Below, one piece after another: positions 59,860-64,000 of a stretch of DNA of 64,000 nt. The notes below the pieces were generated by a model. That model made no database searches. It was not told the DNA's origin and saw only the letters and a list, made by a program, of their open reading frames with translations. The position numbers and the translations under genes are program-made. This DNA comes from Loripinus fragilis (taxonomy: Eukaryota; Mollusca; Bivalvia; Lucinida; Lucinidae), in assembly GCA_964019695.1 (NCBI GenBank), contig OZ026524.1:63867066-63931065 (forward strand), written 5' to 3'. Position 1 is the first letter of the stretch. Each line of letters opens with the position of its first letter.

Positions 59860-62330
59860 TCTCGAGTGCAGTAAATTATTAAGTGCATTTTGCATAAATG
59901 TTATAAGATATTGTATTTCATAGTTCATTGATACAGAATGGTCAAAACTGTAACTGAAGAAGTTTTTCTGAGTGCAGTAAATTTTGCAAATGCATTTTAT
60001 GTTTTAGTCCTACAGAACCCAGATTTATCCTTTTTTGAAAACCATGTAGATCCAGACGACAAGAACATCTGATCAGGATCCACACTGTTTTTCCACTCAG
60101 ATTGTAAATGTCCCATGTTTTCTACTTGAGTGCTGCAGGTTAACAGGATAAGGGAGGAGTATAGTACATGAAATATTCAGGGTGACAAGGATTAATATTA
60201 GATTTTGAATTGCATTATAATAATGTTTATATTGTTATACCTAAATGCACTCAGAATGATTAAAATAGTTGGCGTATTTGAATAAGAACGATGTATTCAT
60301 AGTAAGTCTTTGAAATCATCTTAAGATACTGTATTTTTATACCAAAAAGCACTAGGAGTGGTTATACATTTGGAATTACTGAGTGCAGTAAGGTACACAT
60401 AATAAATACATCTTGTATGTTGGGGGAGAGCAGTGGCTCAGTGGTAGAATAATTGACTTGAGACAAAAGGACCACTTGTTTGAGCCTCACTGGCGTTCTT
60501 GGGTTGTGTCCTTGAGCAAGACACATAAATCCTTGCTTAGAACTTGTTCAACCCAGGAAGACCGGTCTGGACAAAACTGAAATATTGTTGACTGGGACTT
60601 AAAGAATCAAATCAATGGTTATAAATTTAACATTTCTGAGTGCTATAAAGGTTAATAAATGTATTTGGTATGTAGAACCTCATCCAAGACATTATAAGAT
60701 GCAAATGTATTTCATTCATTACTGCACCCAGAATGGTAAAAGCTTTGGGCATTTCTGAGTGTAGGAAGGTAAATAAATGCATTTTATATGTTGACCCTCA
60801 TCAAAGAACTTTTTTTTTTAGATACAAATGTATTTTATTTATTACTGCACTCAGAATGGTCAAAGCTTTTGGCATTTCTGAGTGTAGTAAGGTAAATAAA
60901 TGCATTTTGTATGTTAACCCTCATCAAAGACCGTTTTTAAGATACAAATTTATTTTATTATTACTGCACTCAGAATGGTCAAAGCTTTGGGCATTTCTGA
61001 GTGTAGTAATGTAAATAAATGCATTTTGCATGCTAACCCTCATCAAAAACCTTTTTTAAGATACAAACATATTTTATTCATTACTGCACTCAGAATGGTC
61101 AAAGCTTTGGGCATTTCTGAGTGTAGTAAGGTAAATAAATGCATTTTGTATGTTGACCCTCATCAAAGACCTTTTTTTAAGATACCAATGTATTTTATTT
61201 ATTACTGCACTCAGAATGGTCAAAGCTTTGGGCATTTCTGAGTGTAGTAAGGTAAATATATGCGTTTTGTATGTTGACCCTCATCAAAGACCTTTTTTTA
61301 AGATACAAATGTATTTTATTTATTACTGCACCCAGAATGGTCAAAGCTTTCGGCATTTCTGAGTGTTATAAGGTAAATATATGCGTTTTGTATGTTGACC
61401 CTCGTCAAAGACCTTATTTTAGATACAAAGTATTTTATTTATTGCTGCACTCAGAATGGTCAAAGCTTTGGCCATTTCTGAGCGTTGTAAGGTAAATATA
61501 TGCATTTTGTATGTTGACCCTCATCAAAGACCTTTTTTTAAGATACAAAGTATTTTATTTATTGCTGCACTCAGAATGGTCAAAGCTTTGGCCATTTCTG
61601 AGTGTTGTAAGGTAAATAAATGCATTTTGTATGTTGAACCTCATCAATATCTTTTATTTAAGATACAATTGTATTTTATTCTTTACTGCACTCAGAATGG
61701 TCAAAGCTTTGGGCATTTCTGAGTGTAGTAAGGTAAATAGATGCATTTTGTATGTTGACCCTCATCAAAGACCTTTTTAAAGATACAAATGTATTTTATT
61801 TATTACTGCACTCAGAATGGTCAAAGCTTTGGGCATTTCTGAGTGTTGTAAGGTAAATTTATGCATTTTGTATGTTGACCCTCATCAAAGACCTTTTTTT
61901 AGATGCAAATGTATTTTATTTATTACTGCACTCAGAATGGTCAAAGCTTTGAGCATTCTGAGTGTTGTAAGGTAAATAAATGCATTTTGTATACTGACCC
62001 GCATCAAAACCGTTTTTTTTTAAGAAGCCTTTGGGCATTTCTGAGTGCAGTTAGGTATATACATTTTGCACGTTAATGTCTGATGAAGCAGATTGCTTTT
62101 AGGTTCATCCATCCTCTTGTATATACCTTGTTATCAAGTGATGACTGAATTACTAGTTGGTAGAGTGCAATAAGGTCTATTAAATATTTTGCTGGTTTGT
62201 TTGCAACTAGTATTTGCAAGCATTTTGAAATATGTTGTTAATGCACTTAGAATGGTCAAAAGGGCTGGAACTCTGAGTGCAGTATGATCATTAAATGCAT
62301 AGTTACAGTACATGTTTTTATCGGACTATG
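59860..62330. repeat. about 121-bp palindrome-bearing tandem array downstream of the Helentron
   Basis: Regular units run from about 60690 to 62030 (11-12 copies) with diverged units on both sides (GAGTGCAGTAAATT, TGAGTGCTATAAAG). Each has CACTCAGAATGGTCAAAGCT and GGGCATTTCTGAGTG, giving an inverted CACTCAGAA/TTCTGAGTG stem, then AAATAAATGCATTTTGTATG and TGACCCTCATCAAAGACC. A family A SINE lies within the left, diverged part. Confidence 0.88.
60422..60615 (+). mobile_element. tRNA-derived SINE, family A
   Basis: GAGAGCAGTGGCTCAGTGGT AG (A-box-like) and TTGTTTGAGCCTCAC (weak B-box-like), then the family body TGTCCTTGAGCAAGACACAT and tail. Confidence 0.8.
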
Positions 62331-62578
62331 ATCATTTTCAAGCATGTCTGTAATGATACCAATGGACATTTTCTACTTTATCAAATTTTATTGCAATATG
62401 TTTATTTTTGATGATTTGCATCTTTTTTGAACTAAGGTGCCTCATGCATATAATGTTTGTAGCAATATTTAAAATCTCATGTTGCAGATTTTAGATTCAA
62501 TTTCACGAATATTTACTGAACATTCATATCTGCTTCTTTTGTGGGTAAATTTTGTTATTTATGTTTCATGCAATATAG

Positions 62579-62693
62579 CCTTGTGGTCACCTGCTGGGAA
62601 AGGGCTGACCACCACTAGTCTCTCTTGTATGTGATGTTTCACTTTCACATGTGGTGTCCTCTGTCAGATGTGGTGCTTGATTGTATAGATTCC
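62579..62693 (+). mobile_element. SINE family C body fragment
   Basis: CCTTGTGGTCACCTGCTGGG AAAGGGCTGACC and the following sequence to GCTTGATTGTATAGATTCC are the inverse of 49488-49617. The tRNA-like head and central motif are missing. Confidence 0.65.
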
Positions 62694-63735
62694 AGGGGCC
62701 TATGCAAAGGGGCCTATGTTTGGTGTATATACACTGTAAAATGCTTTCAGATAGAATAAAACAGTACTTATAGCAAAAAAGAACAACATGAACAGAGGAT
62801 GAAACGAAAGCTATGCAATCATCTCACTGTTATTTTTTTCATAAGTTTCCCATTCTTTAGTTTAAACATTCATTTTGTTGCAATGCTGAAAAGAACCGTC
62901 CGATTGGAAACAATTCTTTCTGAGTATGCATAACATCAGCCAAACCTGTGTTAGTGGTCACCTACGAATAAAGGCCAACTTGTGAACAAAGGCCTAGTGC
63001 CTGAATCCCATAAGTCAAGTTTATATAGAAATTGACCTCCGAATAACAGCCAACTACATTGTACCAACAAAGGCCAGAGTGTATTGTTCCCATGAGTGAC
63101 CTTTGTTAACAGGTTTGACAGTATTTGTTAATAAATTAGAAAATAACATTTCAATCATGCCCAATATTGCAAAAAGTTGATAGACTTTATTTGGATTTGG
63201 TGTATATGTGTGTGTTTTTAACATCTTGCAAACAGCTAAGGTCAAATAGAGACTGGGCCACAACATAAAAGTCTGATCAGACAGACTGGAGAACCTGCTT
63301 TACAAAGCAGGGGCTATATCCACTACACCACGGCAGCTCACATGATTTGGTGTATCTATAGGTTTCTTGCACCCTTAGGGTCCCGTTAGTTTGACCACAA
63401 CCACCACACCATCTGGAATTTGGGTATATATGGTCTTAAGAAAAACAATGAGATTTGCTATGGTTTATCATTGTATTTTTTGTAAGCTAATCAAAGAACC
63501 TTGCAAAATAGTTAATGCTAAAATACAATTACATGTATATGACATAATAAATGAATGAACATTGAAAGTCAGCTCAATAATAATATTCTTTTGTAACACT
63601 CAGATTAGAACATCAGTCATAATTTCTCTAAAGACTCCTGTAAATTAGATGAAGCAAACTACTAGACTTTATCCAAAGTGCATTATTGCTGCAATCCTTT
63701 TTTATTGCTGAGAGCTACATAACTACTAATCAACT
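62694..63735. other. intron segment, little recognised
   Basis: A diverged hairpin-MITE trace (GAAAAGAACCGTCCGATTGG) is near 62890. A minus-strand tRNA-like stretch (GTGGTGTAGTGGATATAGCC at about 63318-63337, read inverse) suggests a further degraded SINE head at 63280-63344. The rest is AT-rich intron. Confidence 0.4.
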
Positions 63736-63739
63736 GGAT

Positions 63740-64000
63740 GAACGGCTGTCTATGAAAGAAAACAATTCATTGCTAGCATTCTCCCACAGTTGAACAGATG
63801 AACTGTCTATTAAGAGAAGAATTCATTGCTAGCACTTTACTATATTTAAACTGATGATGTGTCAATAAGGATTACAATATCTTTGCTAGCAATTTTCCAG
63901 GGTAGAACAGATATACTCTCTATAAGGATTACAATATCATTGCTAGCATTTACCATGGTTGAACAGATATACTCTCTATAAGGATTGCAATATCATTGCT
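63740..64000. repeat. about 60-bp minisatellite running off the window
   Basis: Units contain TTGAACAGATATACTCTCTA, TAAGGATTACAATATCATTG and CTAGCATTTACCATGG. At least four units, increasingly regular toward the window end. Confidence 0.8.

Noticed and set aside
60733..61722. Overlapping ORFs reading MVKALGISECSKVNKCILYV and similar
   Set aside because: They are translations of the 121-bp non-coding array, repeated in register, with frames broken between units.

Overview
This is AT-rich, intron-rich animal genomic DNA. Nothing in it is bacterial. The mix of palindromic MITEs, tRNA-derived SINEs, Harbinger, hAT and Helentron relics and long tandem arrays looks like a bivalve mollusc. A dreissenid-type genome is my guess from the repeat style, not something proved here.

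The host gene is the Mediator kinase-module subunit MED12 (or MED12-like) on the + strand. I could assemble eleven consecutive internal exons (803-1129, 2203-2774, 4759-4922, 16392-16500, 23327-23457, 26123-26239, 28747-28888, 30501-30633, 33349-33564, 35179-35305, 44807-44975). All have GT-AG borders and matching phases across all ten junctions, giving about 735 codons. They match the middle of MED12, including the stretches [37 protein letters not shown] and EPGARLTC. The gene runs off both ends of the window.

The most striking feature is that three MED12 exons have each become the seed of a tandem array. The 3' part of exon 3 plus its splice donor is repeated about 57 times over 7 kb (4850-11885). 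The whole of exon 4 plus its donor is repeated 12 times (16392-17779). The acceptor and most of exon 6 are repeated 5 times (25666-26239). In the exon 3 array many monomers carry both a 3' splice-site-like sequence and a 5' splice site around a 57-nt block that stays in frame, so the array could in principle act as a bank of optional in-frame micro-exons.

The introns are packed with mobile elements: many hairpin MITEs (several ending within about 30 bp of an exon), a 2.9-kb Harbinger-like relic (12788-15676), a hAT-type element with a perfect 8-bp target duplication (37523-37970), a TIR element built of about 180-bp repeats (18549-19651), two copies of an AGCTCACCTGAG-type repeat, LINE 3' ends, and three SINE families, often nested in one another.

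The last intron (from 44976) holds a large Helentron (51600 to roughly 62 kb). In one reading frame it encodes a repetitive N-terminus, a cysteine-protease-like domain resembling the herpesvirus tegument deubiquitinase fold, a basic repeat region, a zinc-finger region, a HUH/Y2 Rep, a PIF1-type helicase and a C-terminal EEP endonuclease. Two in-frame TAA codons split it next to the HUH motif. A 5' fragment of a second copy lies at 47108-49434, itself interrupted by another repeat. A tandem array of about 121-bp palindrome-containing units follows the coding region.
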